A stretch of 64,000 nt of DNA from Citrus sinensis (GCF_022201045.2 NC_068564.1:2542001-2606000), one strand, 5' to 3'; numbered from the stretch's first letter, positions 31,110 to 44,095 are shown. The notes: generated from the sequence alone by a model not told the origin. A program made the numbers and translations.

Positions 31110-32538
31110 ATGGACACAGCAAGTAGAAGCAGCAGCTTTTCGGGGCCGTGGACGAACGAGAAGCACTTGCACTACTTGAACGCAATGGAGGCCGCGTTTG
31201 TTCATAAAATGCTTGACAACAAGCGTCGTCTTCCCCGTCTCGACCGTTACTTGCCTGATACCTCTGACTCAACCCTAGATTTGAATACTCACCCAACCAA
31301 AAAGCAAGCCACCACCTCGCGCTCTTCAGGTATCATAATATATTATATTGATTCATTCATTCGATGGGTTGCGAGTTTATTTCGCGCTCTTCAGGTATCA
31401 AATACTTGCATTGTTTTAGACCTTTAATTTACATAAAACATTCTTTTGGTCAAATACCTGAACATTGAAATCAACTTAAACCTGAAACCGGTAAGTAAAC
31501 TTGCCGTCCAAACAGGACCTACTGAACGTGAAAAATCACGAATATGCCTCAAGATATTTGTGTGCCATGTAACCCCTTTTTTTATTGTTCTTTTTTGTGT
31601 CTTCATTCGCTTTATTGTTATCTTTTTAACTCTCTTTTTTTTTTTTTCTTAGTCATTTTATATTATTATTACATTATTCTCATTTTAGATTTTTGGTTAT
31701 GGGCAGCTGGTAATAAAACTGGAATGGACAGCAGAGCTGACAAGAGACTGACTAGAAGAAGACGCTCAAATCGGCCCTACACTTCATCAGAAGATCAGGT
31801 TTGATACACAAATATCATAAATTTAATTTGCCGTAAAATACACAATTACTATGGAATGCATTCTTGGGTGAGGATCAAAGGCGCATTAAGGCAAATGTGG
31901 TCACCCTTTACAAATACTTGTAGCTTGATTTTTACCCTCTGATCTTGATTTCAAGTTTTTGTTCAATCAATGTTTTAAGTGTACTAAAAATATATGCATC
32001 TAAACTCTCGATAGAATTCAAATATATATGTATATATTTAAAAAATATATATATATATCCGCAGGAATTTACCTTCTCTCTCTACCCACTCATTCTCTCT
32101 CTATCATTTTCTTCACTATGTCTCTCAACTTTCTCTCTCTCTCTATCCTTTTCTTCACTACTTCTCCCGATTTTCTCTCAGCTTTCTCTCTATTTAGCAT
32201 TAAAAAAAAGTACAATTATTTCCCCGGCACGATCTATCATACGAGGGGTCCAAATGATACTGTCACAAATTTTTTTTTTATTAAATTTTACAAGTTTCTT
32301 GTTATAAACTCAATTACTTTCTCATCATTTTTTTTTAATTTTTGGGTTATATATAATGTATGTGATAATTAAAACAGTCATTAAAAAATTTTGAAAGGGG
32401 GTGGCGTAACATTAAATTCGTTGCATGGTAAAGATGACTTTTTTAATTATCATTTTCTACTTTTGTTGACTCTGGATATATTTATGAAAACACTGAAGAC
32501 TTATATATATACAGGTGGTCCCGCAGATTGAAAAGTAG
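31110..32538 (+). CDS. COR27/COR28-like cold-regulated protein
   Basis: Three coding exons: 31110-31329, 31689-31798, 32515-32538, giving 117 residues. The N-terminal half has WTNEKHLHYLNAMEAAFVHK (residues about 13-32) and DRYLPDTSDSTLDL, matching the signature of the plant COR27/COR28 family. The tail has a basic run (RLTRRRRSNR), then SSEDQVVPQIEK and stop, matching the conserved C-terminal (D)QVVPQ. In Arabidopsis these proteins are cold-induced, gated by the clock and light, and act as repressive nuclear cofactors in clock, flowering and freezing pathways. At 117 residues it is about half the length I recall for the Arabidopsis pair, mainly from a shorter middle. Exon 1 is chosen to end at 31329 because this keeps phase with exon 2; a duplicated donor lies 65 bases downstream (see findings). 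Family call is from motifs only. Confidence 0.65.
31799..32514 (+). other. intron 2 of the COR27-like gene with CT-rich repeats
   Basis: Contains a TCTCTCTC-rich imperfect tandem region (about 32073-32195, units like CTCTCTCTATCATTTTCTTCACTA). No coding content. Confidence 0.6.
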
Positions 32539-35500
32539 AAGAGGTTATAAAGACGAAAGTGACCCTCCTGCTGCGTCCACCTGCCGAATGAGATGAAGAT
32601 TCTTCTTTGTATTAGGGTTTTTAATCATGTAATAAATTTATTATCATTCTTTTTGTTTTCCTTTTTTTTTTTTTCTTTTAAGTTTGGTGTAGTTGATCTG
32701 GACCATCTGGTAATGTAGTGTACGTATTTTGCAGTGAAATTTGCTAATTAATTAGCATGACTATGTACTCAAAAGTTGATATCCATTAAATGATTTGGAG
32801 CTTGTTTGTTTTTTATTAGAAGTTTTTAAGTTTACTTTTTTATCAGGCATTTTAAGAGTTTTAATTGTTTTTTTTTTTTTATAAAAATTATGTCTGATTA
32901 TAAGGCATTTATCTCTAAATGAAACAAGTTAAAATTACTGATTTTTATCTTAATAGAAAAAAGTCTGAATAAAAAATAATTTTTTACTCTCAAAACTGCC
33001 CCTGACAGATATATTATTTTACACTACAACACCAACATCATCAGTTCTTACGCGTGCATTTGATCAATTTACGTATGGGTTGAAGACAATACTCTTAGCA
33101 GGTTGTAGCCGTTTGCCTTATCATGGCAGAATAGCTATAATTCCTCTCACATTTTTTATCTTTTAAACAATTTAACAATCATAATAAAATGTATAATTTT
33201 TTTTTTTTGTATTTTGAGCAATGGTTATCATTTTTATATTATTTTAAGATAAATGATTCATTGATTTCATTTTTGGTTATATGATCAAACAAAATATAGG
33301 TAATATACATGTACAGGCAAATAGTATCATTAACATTATATATGTTAACTAATGTACATATGTTATATAAATGTTGAATAAATTATTAGGAGAATAATAC
33401 TTTCCAATTCAATTCCCTCCTTACCTATGTGGGTGGGGTTTAAATTCCAAACCTCTTATTTTCAAAACAATAGATTTTACCAATAAAATTAGTTGATCCC
33501 CACGAACATAAATATTTTGGATATGTACTTTGTAATTATTTTTTTCAACTATAATTTCTAATTATTTAACTAACGAAATCTATAACAATCATATGTCCTA
33601 CCTACAAAGGACATAAATGTCAAAATATCAAATTTTAGATATTTTTTATTCCCAAAACAAAAAACTTAGCATTTATATTTAGACGTCTAAAAAAGAAAAA
33701 TAAATATTTCATTAAGATATTTATATACAAACCTATTCAGACTTCAATAAAATTTAAATTTATTTAAATTTCAGATAAAAAAATAAAAAAATATGACCTT
33801 TAGACAAGGCCTTGCGTGAGCATGTTACGCATGTAAATGACATAAAGCAGTTGCTTTGTGTAATTAGCTGGCATCCCATGTGATTATGATTAAAACACAA
33901 TTCTTGATTTATAGGCTATATGAACATGCTTTTGCCAGCTGCTTATTCGTTCATTGAAGATATTTTACAAGTTCTGTATATTAAAAGATCGCAAAGGTTG
34001 GATGGCGAAAAGAGTATGGTTTTGGAATATTGCAGATAAAGATAGATGGATATCATATTTCAGTCTTGATCTCTTTGCCAAACCTTATCTTTTAGACTTT
34101 AATGATAGGAGCTGACAGCTTAATATATCTTACCATACAAATTTTGCTGACCCAATTGCCCTTTTAATATCTCCTAGATAGCAGCAATGCATGTGACTAC
34201 TGCATGCAAATACCGTCGGGGTAAGTGGGCAGAATGGGGAGAAAAGAAAATGAAGGATATTTGTAAATCGCGTAAACTACTAAGTGATTTCATTTAAATA
34301 TCAGCAATATGAAGTGACCGGATCATGTGGTCAAAAGTTATTGATTCCTAATGAGATTTTGAGAAATGGTTGATTCTATATCCAAGGAGAATATTTCTCT
34401 CGTATTATTACTGTTAATGGTAAAAAAAAAAACATGGATAAATTCTGTAGCAATGTAAAGTTTCATGTTTTTTTTTTTTCTTTCTACCGTTCATCAAAAT
34501 GAATTGGAGTCATATACGCAGACGCATAAGTTTAATGGTAGATATTTATGAAGATATTATTCGATGAACTCTTTACTAAAATCCATTAATGTGTGGGGCA
34601 CCAAACTGAATGGATAGCTCACCCATAATTAAGGATCCTCCATTTTTTGATATTTTAACTCATATATAGTTTTCATATGTGTATAATTTATACGTAGGTG
34701 GTGATTATTGGACAAGCTTAGATACCATTACTTGGGCCGCCATTTTCAAGCTTATATTTACTTAAGTATTAACGCATTATATGTGTTTTTGAGATGATTT
34801 GACAATCTTATTCAAATCTTTTTAACATGAATTATAAATTCAAGAGAGTGAAACGAGTTATTTATTCTAATTAGATTCATGTGACAACTCTAAAGGTTCC
34901 TTTGGGGCAGCTGCTCTGCCACAGCGCAGCTGCACCCCATGCTTTATTCTGGGGGAATATCCCCTAAAATAAAGCACCACAACGCAGCTGCTCCAAACGC
35001 TCTCTAAATATAATTAAAATTTAACTTTTGTCCTTCATGATGTATTTAATCGACAATCATTTTTATCATTTATGGTGCCTATATTTTAATTTGTATAATA
35101 TTCGCATGAGAAATGAAAATATTTTGGTTGTGAGATATTGGGAAAAGTATATTAAGGGCCTATTTGATACGCAGGATAGGATATGATTGAATGGGATGTG
35201 ATGAAATTAAATTATATTTAGTACTATCTCATGTTTGGTGATTGAACTAGATTGGGTTACAATAATGTTGTCTTGTGTTTATTGTAACATAAGATTGGAC
35301 AAAGTTTTATATAAATTTTAATAATATTAAAATATAAAATAAATAAATATTAAATTTGATTACAGAGTTTATAAATAATATTTTCAAAATAATAAATTTA
35401 TATATGTAAATTTGAAATTATGAAAAATTACTTATACATTATCACATTTATGAAGCTGATGTAATATTTAGAAAATATTATCTCAATTATTTATTTAATG

Positions 35501-36497
35501 TGAAAAAAATAAATTGTATAATATTTATTCTATTACTTAAATTTAAAATTGTAAAGAATGAATAATAACTTAAATTAATAGATTACGGGGGAATTACCTT
35601 TGAAAAAAATTAAGATTAACTAATTTTTAGGGCTTCTAACGTAACCCTTTTATTTTGTGTTGTTAACATAAGATTAAAATTTAGTCTAAAAAGTTTATCC
35701 TGGGGGTCCCTTCATGGCACGTGATAATTTGGTAAGTTCAAGTTGTATTATTTCTAGTTTACTTATTCATGCAAAAACACTATATTGGGATTAAATTTTA
35801 ATAAAATAGGCTTATTCTACCACCTTTGGCCGCATTCAGGAAACCCTAATTATTTAGGTTTTGTATATGAAGCAAGATACAATTCCTTTTTTATTATAGT
35901 GGTAAAGGAAAAAAAAAACATAAAACGAATAAGAGAAGGGAAGCATCATTTTTCTAAGCTTTTGTATTTAAGAAATTAATCTAATTTATGTGATTAGAAA
36001 ACTATTAATTTAATTTATGTGATAAGAAGACTCTTTATTATTTGATATTTTGAAATTGTTATATGTTTGATATTGAATAAATTAAGATTTAAGGTCGGAC
36101 AAAATGATTAATAAGAAGACAGAGAATAATTTTTTTTAAAAATTTTAAAATATATTATAATTGCTGCTCATTATATGAAATTATTGAAACTTATAGTTTT
36201 TATTATTTACAGAGGACAATAGCGATTACTGAAGAAAATGTCAAATAATTTTTTTAGAATTTTAAAATTATTATATTTTAGTTGGGGCTCATTATGTAAA
36301 ACTTTTGAAACTTATAGTTTTTATTATTTACAGAAATATTAGGGACTGCCAAATAAATTGCCACGGGGACAAGATAGTTCTGTCCCGGCAATCAACGCAG
36401 CCAATTAGATCAATTCTTCAGAATATATTTGTATCTACCTGGATTACGTTTACAAGAGTTTTCAAAATAGTCAAATTTGCTTTTTAATAATCATATG
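32539..36497. other. AT-rich intergenic DNA
   Basis: No gene found. It starts with the COR27-like 3' UTR. A probable small MITE with GGGGCAGCTGC and GCAGCTGCTCC ends lies at about 34896-35004. A region near 35158-35300 (GGGCCTATTTGATACGCAGG...) looks transposon-like but its ends are unclear. Confidence 0.5.
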
Positions 36498-36506
36498 TAT
36501 TTTTTT
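36498..36506. repeat. 9-bp target duplication of the MULE, left (TATTTTTTT)
   Basis: Matches 44567-44575. Nine bases is the standard duplication made by Mutator-type transposases. The sequence is low in complexity, so it is weaker evidence alone than the TIRs. Confidence 0.8.
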
Positions 36507-36589
36507 GGGAAATTTTACAAATTAGCCATTAAAATTTTGCATTTCTCACTTTTAACCCCACTAACTTATTTCTATCAATATTAGCCAAA
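36507..36589 (+). repeat. MULE left terminal inverted repeat
   Basis: Eighty-three bases from GGGAAATTTT to TTAGCCAAA. It matches the inverse of 44484-44566 with mismatches mostly in the first 20 bases. Confidence 0.95.
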
Positions 36590-36976
36590 TAACAAACTTT
36601 TGGACCATAATACCCTTGCAATCTCACCCAGAGCTCACCAAAGCTTGAACTCACCTACACTTCTCACCAAACGGAAGCACCATAGAGAGCCAAATCGGAG
36701 ACCATCATCGGCGGCAATCTCACCGGAATCCCGTTCAGCAACACTAATTCCACCAAAATCACGTATAATAGCAATCAAAATCTCCAAGATAACAGTTGAA
36801 GTTCAAAAACCCTAGGTTAGCAATTTCAAACACATGCTTTATATTGTTCTTGTGTTGTGTTGTGATTGTGTATTGTTGTGATGATGTTTGTGGTGGTTGG
36901 TGGTCTATTGTCGGACTGTGTTGGAGGCAATACGTTGCAATGGCTGTTGACCAATTTGTGAAAATTCAAATTTTTT

Positions 36977-37195
36977 GTGCGATAGGTTCCTGTCGCACCA
37001 AATTTTGCGCGACTGCCTTTCTGTCGCACAAAAAATATGATTACACAATCTGAAATTTTGTGCGACAGGTTCCCGTCGCACCAAATTTTGTGCGACTGCC
37101 TTTCTGTCGCACAAAAAAATCTGATTACACTATCTGAAATTTTGTGCGACAGGTTCCCATCGCACCAAATTTTGTGCAACAGATGCTATCGCACA
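36977..37195. repeat. left subterminal palindrome array of the MULE
   Basis: Six 21-23 bp palindromes with arms GTGCGAC and GTCGCAC (some mutated), in a repeat of about 82 bp (about 2.5 copies) joined by spacers such as GATTACACAATCTGAAATTT. It ends about 170 bases before the transposase ATG. Confidence 0.9.
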
Positions 37196-37363
37196 AAAAA
37201 ATCATATTACACAAAATTTAGGTTATTTTCTGGAGGTCATAATTACAGCTAAATAAATTCATTTTTTGTGTATAATATATCATTTCAACGCTTGCAACGA
37301 AACAAATCAAACCCACAATGTGTAACCACATTTGTTATATTTTTTGTATATTTTGTAGATTTA

Positions 37364-40009
37364 ATGGATTCAGTTGTACTTCAACTGTGTTACGACGGTT
37401 GGTGGGAGATGTTGGCGGATGGGAGTATGGAGTACGTGAATGGTAATAATACAGCCTTTCTAATTCGAAAAGACTGTACATTTGATCAGTTTCTGGCAAG
37501 AGTTTATGATGTGTTACAGATAAATCGTAATGAATACAATATCACCATGAAGACAACTTTGAGGTCTAGTAATACAATGTATCGTACATGTTCACTGCCT
37601 ATGGACATATTTAACGATGAAATAGTCAAGGTTGTGTTACATATGGCCTCTGATGTGGTAAATTACGGATGCATTCCTATATTTGTGACCACATCTTCTC
37701 GAGTTGATTACCAAGATCTTGAGCCACCTGTAAAAACTGAAACTTCTTTTAGAGCAAATGTCTCTGTTCCTGATAGTGAAGAAGAGGTATTACCACAGAC
37801 ACTGTCTTTACAACAACGTTACTCTCCACTCCACGGCTACAATGACACTATTAATGACAATGGCATTACTCTAGCGGATGTTGAAGCAGAGGCATTACCA
37901 CAGACACTGTCATTAGAGCAACGTTACTCTCCATCCTACAATAATGAATTTCGCAGTAATGATGATCCTATTGACGACATCGGCAACACAGCAGTAGATA
38001 ATGTTTGTATGGAACCATATAATAATACAACGGACAACCATTTCAATAGTTCAGTTTGTGATGGAGGCGTTGGTCCTTCTCATATTCCTACTAATGTTGA
38101 TGATGATGATCAGAATAGTATTCCTATTAATAACATTGCCAACCAACCTATTCCTTCAGTGCCACGTTCAAGAAGGAGAACAACAGTTGACCACCTCGCA
38201 CAACTTGCTCCAGTTTTACCTTCAAACTTAGCTGCTCCTAACTTGGTCAGAAATTATAATTATGATGATATTAGTGTGGGTAAGTTGTTTGTTGCCAAGA
38301 ATGAGTTAATACTACAACTGCGTAAAGTTGCCTTGAGGGGTAAATTTGATTTCAGGATCACACGGTCCACAACAACACATTTCGAGGCTCAGTGTTCTTC
38401 GGAATTATGTAAATGGCGTATTCGAGCAACAAGAGTTTCGAATGAGCAGAATGTTCCGTGGTTAGTGAGAAGAGTTGACAACGTACACACTTGTTGTAAT
38501 GAGGTATTGGCTGGTGGTGTTCATCAAGTAAGGAGTCGGGTTGTTGGTCATATTATTGCGGACAAGTTCATCCAAGAAAAATGAATATATACTCCAAATG
38601 ACATCAGAGCAGACATCCAGCAGGAATACGGTGTCCAATTAACATATCAGCAAGCATATCGGGCCAAAGAAGTTGGCCTTGAAATAGTTCGAGGCAACCC
38701 TACAGAATCATATAACTTACTTCTTAAATACTCTCATGTTTTGACCAAAGCAAATGAAGGTACAGTTACTCACCTGCGGCGAGATGGAAATGATAATTTC
38801 TTATACTATTTTGTAGCTATTGGCTCTTCTATCAAGGGTTTCATGCAGTGCATGAGGCCAATGATTGCTATGGATGGTACTCATCTAAAGGGGTTATACC
38901 GTGGAACTATGTTTGTTGCGACCTGCCCGGATGGAAACAACCAATTGTATCTGTTAGCCATTGGGGTTATGGATTCGGAAAATAATGATGCTTGGGAATG
39001 GTTTATGACGAAATTACATAGAGTAATTGGTGATATGCCGGAGTTGGTATTTATCTCAGACCGATGCACTGCGATCAAGAGAGCCGTTTTAAAAGTATTT
39101 CACTCAGCTTCCCATGGCGTTTGTTTTTACCATGTCAAAGGTAACGTTAAGTCAAAATTCAAGATGTCGAAAGCTCTTTGGGATGAATTTGAGCCTGCCT
39201 TCATAAACGCAGCGAAAACATATGGACACGAAGAATTTAAAAAACAACTAGAGGGGTTGTGGCAACTCCACGCGGGTGCAGCTAACTACTTAGAGAATAA
39301 TGTTGGCACATGTAATTGAGCAAAGTCTGAGTTCGAAGGTAGAAGGTACAGTATTCTAACCACCAACATTGCAGAGAGCGTGAATTCATTATTGAGGGGA
39401 CTGAGGAAATTTCCTATAACTCATCTTGTTGATCACTTTAGGAAAATATTGCAGCAATGGTTTTATGATAGGAAAATTACGGCTGAGTTGATGAGTACTC
39501 GTCTAACAACGTGGGCAGACGAAATAGTCTCTGATAGGAGAACTTTGGCTGAAAGAATGATCGTTCGTCCTGTGGCTCAGTATCGATTTCATGTTTTGAG
39601 TGGTGGTATTAAAGAAGGGATAGTTGACATTCGTGAGAAGACTTGCTCCTGTAGAGTGTTCCAACTTGATCAGCTTGTTTGTGCACATGCAATTGCTGCT
39701 TTCATAACCGTGCGCGTGGATTACATAAGTCTTTGTTCCGAATTTTACACTCAGGAATCATTAGTGACGGCTTATGCACAACCAGTAGAGCCTGTTGGCG
39801 ACATGGCAGATTGAGAGGTTCCTGAGGAAATTTGAGCAATGAAAGTTAACCCACCAATAGAAGCACCACTGCCTGCCCATCGTCCAGAGCTCAGAATACC
39901 CTCTGTTGGTGAGGATGTTGACAGGAGAACTATAAGATGTGGCCGGTGCAACGAAGTGGGTCATAACCGAAAAAAGTGCAAAAATCCCATTGCGTCGACA
40001 CGAAGCTAA
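37364..40009 (+). pseudogene. mudrA-type MULE transposase, broken by TGA stops
   Basis: One reading frame of 882 codons, interrupted only by TGA at 38582, 39317, 39812 and 39833, ending at TAA 40007. Domains in order: an N-terminal region as in plant MuDR proteins (about residues 1-115); an acidic linker with LPQTLSL(Q/E)QRYSP twice; a MuDR DNA-binding domain with CCHC-like zinc ligands (about 300-400; CSSELCKW and VHTCC); the MULE DDE catalytic domain with MDGTHLKG (first Asp) and FISDRCTAIKRAV (second Asp); a SWIM zinc finger (CSCRVFQLDQLVCAHAIAA); and a CCHC zinc knuckle (CGRCNEVGHNRKKC). The start at 37364 is chosen because it follows a possible acceptor (TTTTGTAG) and gives the typical N-terminus; the frame is open from 37268. 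At the second stop, family alignment expects Trp before AKSEF, so TGG to TGA fits. Confidence 0.92.
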
Positions 40010-40214
40010 TTGTATCATTTTAAATTGTTATGTATTTTGAGATTTGATTTTTATTTATTGCACCATTATATATAACAACCTATTTAATTTCTATTATATT
40101 GCAAATTTTTTATTTCAATTATATGTAAAAAAAAGTTTTGTACACACCAATAATAATTATAAATACAATCGTCTAAAATCCAATTTCATCATTATATATC
40201 ACTGCCACAATATC

Positions 40215-43200
40215 CTAAAGGCCGATATCACCATTAAATATGTCTACAACAATTTTCTTCCTAAAGTATTGCTCGTGGCCACTAGTAAAATTAAGTCTTA
40301 GCCCAAACATTAAATACATCGTGATCATCAACATAAAAACGCCGCAATCGCCACTACCAGGCTCTTGTTGCGGCACACCCTTACATATTTTGACATTCCA
40401 AGGGTTGGCATTCCGCAAGTCATGTCGGACGTTGTAAAATCCGACATCTTCTAACCATCGAGGGAAGACGACTTCAAGTGGCTTGAACTTATCCTTGTAC
40501 GTTTTATCATCACGAATTGCCACCAACGAGTCATAAATCCACACATTTTTCTTGCGAAGGTCGACTCAAGCTACTATCCAATGATCGCCGCCCAGATTCA
40601 CGGGAATGAAAACCTACATACATTAATTAATGCAAGTTAATTGTTATGTTTAAGATATTAAAAAAAATATAAACCATCTTGAATTGCGTAGCTATTCTAA
40701 CCATATCGACGTCTGTGAAACGTTTCGACATGATTTCTTCTCGTCCATCAATATAACTATTAAAGTTGTAGCTATATTGTAATGAATTAAGGTCACAGTC
40801 ACCATCGTTCCATAATTACTTCAAAAAGACCTAGAAGATATATTCAAAGAAAAATAACAGGAGAGTATCAATATCAACATGCTATTACAATATAAGAAAT
40901 TGAGAGGTTAATTACAAGTTCTGTAAGATCATTACCCAAAAAAACGTATATGTATGCGTGACACGTTGAGACATGGCATTTGGATACTGTCTCTGTTTTT
41001 CACTTATCAATCGCAAGTACTCATGGATGTACTGTAGCATAATATAAACATGTTGGTTTAAAATAGAAATAGTAGATGAGACGTATAAGAAAAAAAACAT
41101 TTAAAAAAGCTAACCTCATCCCCCAACCATCCAAGTGCATCGTGGCCCAACAGTATTTCAAAAAATTTATGCGATTGTCGAATAGTGCGATCCACTGTTA
41201 TTGCGCTAGCAAACCACTGATCGAACTCATCGAATCCTCTTGGATCCTCCAATCCTCTAAGTGAGTTTATATCGACATTGGTTCTTTCATCGATATCACG
41301 ATCCATTATTTGGAGTGTAGGCGCAGGCCTAATGTTCTTTACTTTCTTGAAAGGAGGAATCATGTACGGACTATCAAAAACATATGAGGGCCGGTAGGGA
41401 CGTCCAAACTTACTTATGCATGGCGGCGCCTCCGTCAAGATTTGCACGCTATCACCACTTACTTCCCCGTACAAACTGTATAATGACATGGGAGTCTGAT
41501 CGTTGTTGCCACCAACATCAGTATATACTCCTCGGTCTCCCAGGGTCTGTCATTTAAAATAAGATAAATATATTAAACTAATGTCAGATTAAAATATCAA
41601 ATAACAAACATAAAATGCTAAACTACCCTACCATATACGAGCGTCCAGTCGGAGAAGTATCGTATCCACGCTTGGACGTACCATCATTATATGAATGAAT
41701 GAACCCCATCACATCTTGTCTAAACTCCCTTAATTCTGACTTCAGCGCAAAAATGGAGCTATCAATTTTGTCCATCCGTCGAATGACATAATCGAAGGAC
41801 AACTTTGTCCTAGACTGGTATCAGGGTAGACAAATATAACAACATAGTGTTAAAATGATTTATTAATTTATATTTGTGCAACAAAGATGATTATTAAGAA
41901 AAATATAACCTCAGGATCCTTTGTGTTGTCAGAATTATAGTCCCGGTCGTCCTGGTCAGCTGGAGCATGCTCGTTGCGGTCGTTGTAGTCAGATGGAGCA
42001 TGCTCGTTATGGTCATCGTGGTCAGATGGAGCATGTTCATCGCGGTCAGATGGAGCATGCTCATCGCGGTCATCCTGGTTAGCTGGAGCATGCTCATTGT
42101 CAATAGGGTTCTGCTCCGGTACCTTCATTCGAATGAGCGGCGCATTGACTATAAATTGATGCTGCACATGGTACAAAATAATGAATAAATAATTAGTAAC
42201 ATTGTCGAGATTTGATAATATACATAACTTTTTACTACTCCATGCCACTTACATTACGAACCCATATTGGGATACGTGGCACGTAATCCTTCACAGACTT
42301 CCAATAATTTGTAATTTCCTCATTTGCATCTGCCTAGAGGGTTTGCATAACATTCCCCTGTCAGTTGATTACCAAATTTGAAGTTAGAAAATCTTTTTAG
42401 TACTTAACATTTTTATCGTTGTTTAAATATATATAATACTTACAACATGAGTGTTATCATTGAAAAACAAATGCACTGCATCATAAGTTATTTTCGAAGA
42501 AACAAATGCCTTCCACTTTAAGATGCGGGGAATATGATTGTTTATCTTTACGACCCACTGTGATGGTATCCCCTCGATCACTTCGAAAAGTCAAGCCTAC
42601 AACAAACAAAGTTAAAAAACCACATAAGTTAATTTGGTATAAATATACTACTAACGAAGTCTAATATATATATATTTTTTTACCAACTCACCTGAACCCC
42701 ATAACTGAACCCATAAATATTGTATTTCTCAATATTATGAGAAGGATCTTTCAAACGCTCCATCTTAAATTTGTTGGCCTTCTGGTTCAATGCATTGTTC
42801 AAACTGTTGTATATTATTTCCCACGATAAACGACCCCATGGACGACTTCGAAAGTGGTCTATATCGTCAACATGATTCATTAGCTGAAAGTCAGCTTGAC
42901 TATGATCCTTTCTCCCCTTCAATACCCTATCCGCAAAGTAATACAACGCGATTTTCAAGGCATCAGTGTCGTCCATGGCACGAAATTTCAAAGCGAAAAA
43001 TCTAGCATCCAATTGCTTGAGAGTCAAGTCCTTAAACCGACCACCGAAGTACTTATTAAGCAACCTATGTTGCGTCTTCAAATTTTTTGGTTCGACATTT
43101 GGACCATTGGAAAGCCTCGTAATGAGGCACCATTCTCCAATTGATAAACGAACCAAGTGCTCTCCAATTTGAAACCATAATTGATTTTTATTAGTTTTTT

Positions 43201-43468
43201 TATGTGCCACTTGCCTAAGCAATAGGTTGTGAAATATAACACCACTGAAATTATAACTACCCAAGTCCAGAAAGTGCCCAAAAACATCACTTCTAAACAA
43301 TGACAATTGTTTGCGCGTTAGCTTACACTGGATAGTTGCGATGATTTTTTTAAATTTTGACATCTCTGAAATACGACCCGAGAAATGATCATCAAAATAT
43401 AACTTCATCACGCCCGACTCCTTCCCAGGTTCAGGCGGATTGCGCTTTGCCAACTTAGTTTTCGCCAT
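40215..43468 (-). pseudogene. DUF1985 / Ulp1 (C48) protease-like gene carried by the MULE
   Basis: Exon 1 (43468-42692) encodes MAKTKLAK and a DUF1985-type domain (FSGRISEMSKFKKI, FLDLGSYNFSG, LSIGEWCLITRLSNG). It ends with a good donor (CAG|GTGAGT). Further pieces: about 42600-42454 (IPSQWVVKI), 42163-41910 (acidic repeats), about 41814-41632, 41549-41113, about 41040-40920, and the end at 40611-40215. The last piece holds the C48 cysteine protease site: GGDHW (His), IWIYDS-type Asp (here VWIYDS), and QEPGSGDCGVFM with catalytic Cys codon at 40344-40346. Two in-frame TGA codons are seen, at 42591-42593 and 40566-40568 (after DHWIVA), both where Trp fits. Ulp1 proteins remove SUMO from targets; the role of such copies in MULEs is unknown. 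Middle exon borders are approximate. Confidence 0.83.
41945..42100 (-). repeat. in-frame acidic repeat in the Ulp1-like gene
   Basis: Five copies of a (D/N)EHAPx(D/N)-type unit, of 24-33 bases each, with DDR/DDH spacers. On the plus strand the unit contains TGGAGCATGCTCNT. It lies between the DUF1985 and protease parts. Confidence 0.88.
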
Positions 43469-43585
43469 CTACCTGAGACAATTGAAATTTTATTCATTAT
43501 TGTGTTATTTATAGAATAATAATATTAATAATATAAAATAAATAAGGTATCTACAAAGTAAAAACGGCCTTGGGTGTAATCTATA

Positions 43586-44095
43586 TTTTTATGCGACAAT
43601 CTATTGCTGCATTTTTTTATCACACACAATCTGAATTTTTGTGCGATGAGTGCCCGTCGCACAAATATTTTTGCGACGGCCATTTATCGCACAAAAAAAT
43701 AGTCTTTTCTTTCAGCAACATGCTTGAATTTAAAGCCGACGGCCACCCGTCGCACAAACTTTGGTGCAAGGGGCACCGGTTGTACAAAAATTAAGATCAA
43801 ATACTCTTGAAAAAAAATTCTGAATTTTTGTGCGACGGGTGCCCGTTGCACAAAAATTTGTGCGACTGACACCCGTCGCACAAAAATTTTTGTGCGATGG
43901 GCACACTGTCGCACAAATATTTTTGCGACGGGCACCCGTCGCACAAAAATTCAGAACGTGTGTTTTGAGTTTTTGTGCGACGGGCACACTGTCGCACAAA
44001 AATTCAGAACGTGTGTTGTGAGTTTTTGTGCGACGGGCACACTGTCGCACAATTTTTTGCGATAGGCACTTTTGTGCGACGGACAAACTCGCGCA
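43586..44095. repeat. right subterminal palindrome array of the MULE
   Basis: About nine palindromes of 21-23 bp with arms GTGCGAC / GTCGCAC, spaced by A/T-rich joints such as AAAAATTCAGAACGTGTGTT. It starts about 120 bases upstream of the Ulp1-like gene's ATG, mirroring the left array. Confidence 0.9.

Noticed and set aside
36826-37252. Frames with repeated CDR..RTKI peptides at the left MULE end, and similar ones at 43570-44336
   Set aside because: They arise from translating the GTGCGAC palindromes in all frames.
38582-38584. TGA as a recoded (read-through or selenocysteine) codon in the transposase
   Set aside because: Several TGAs occur at Trp-like sites in two unrelated genes of the same element, which fits mutational decay better; no recoding signal was seen.
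36977-44095. CRISPR-like array of palindromic repeats
   Set aside because: The host is a plant; repeats lie in two blocks inside a transposon, spacers are not unique, and no cas genes exist.
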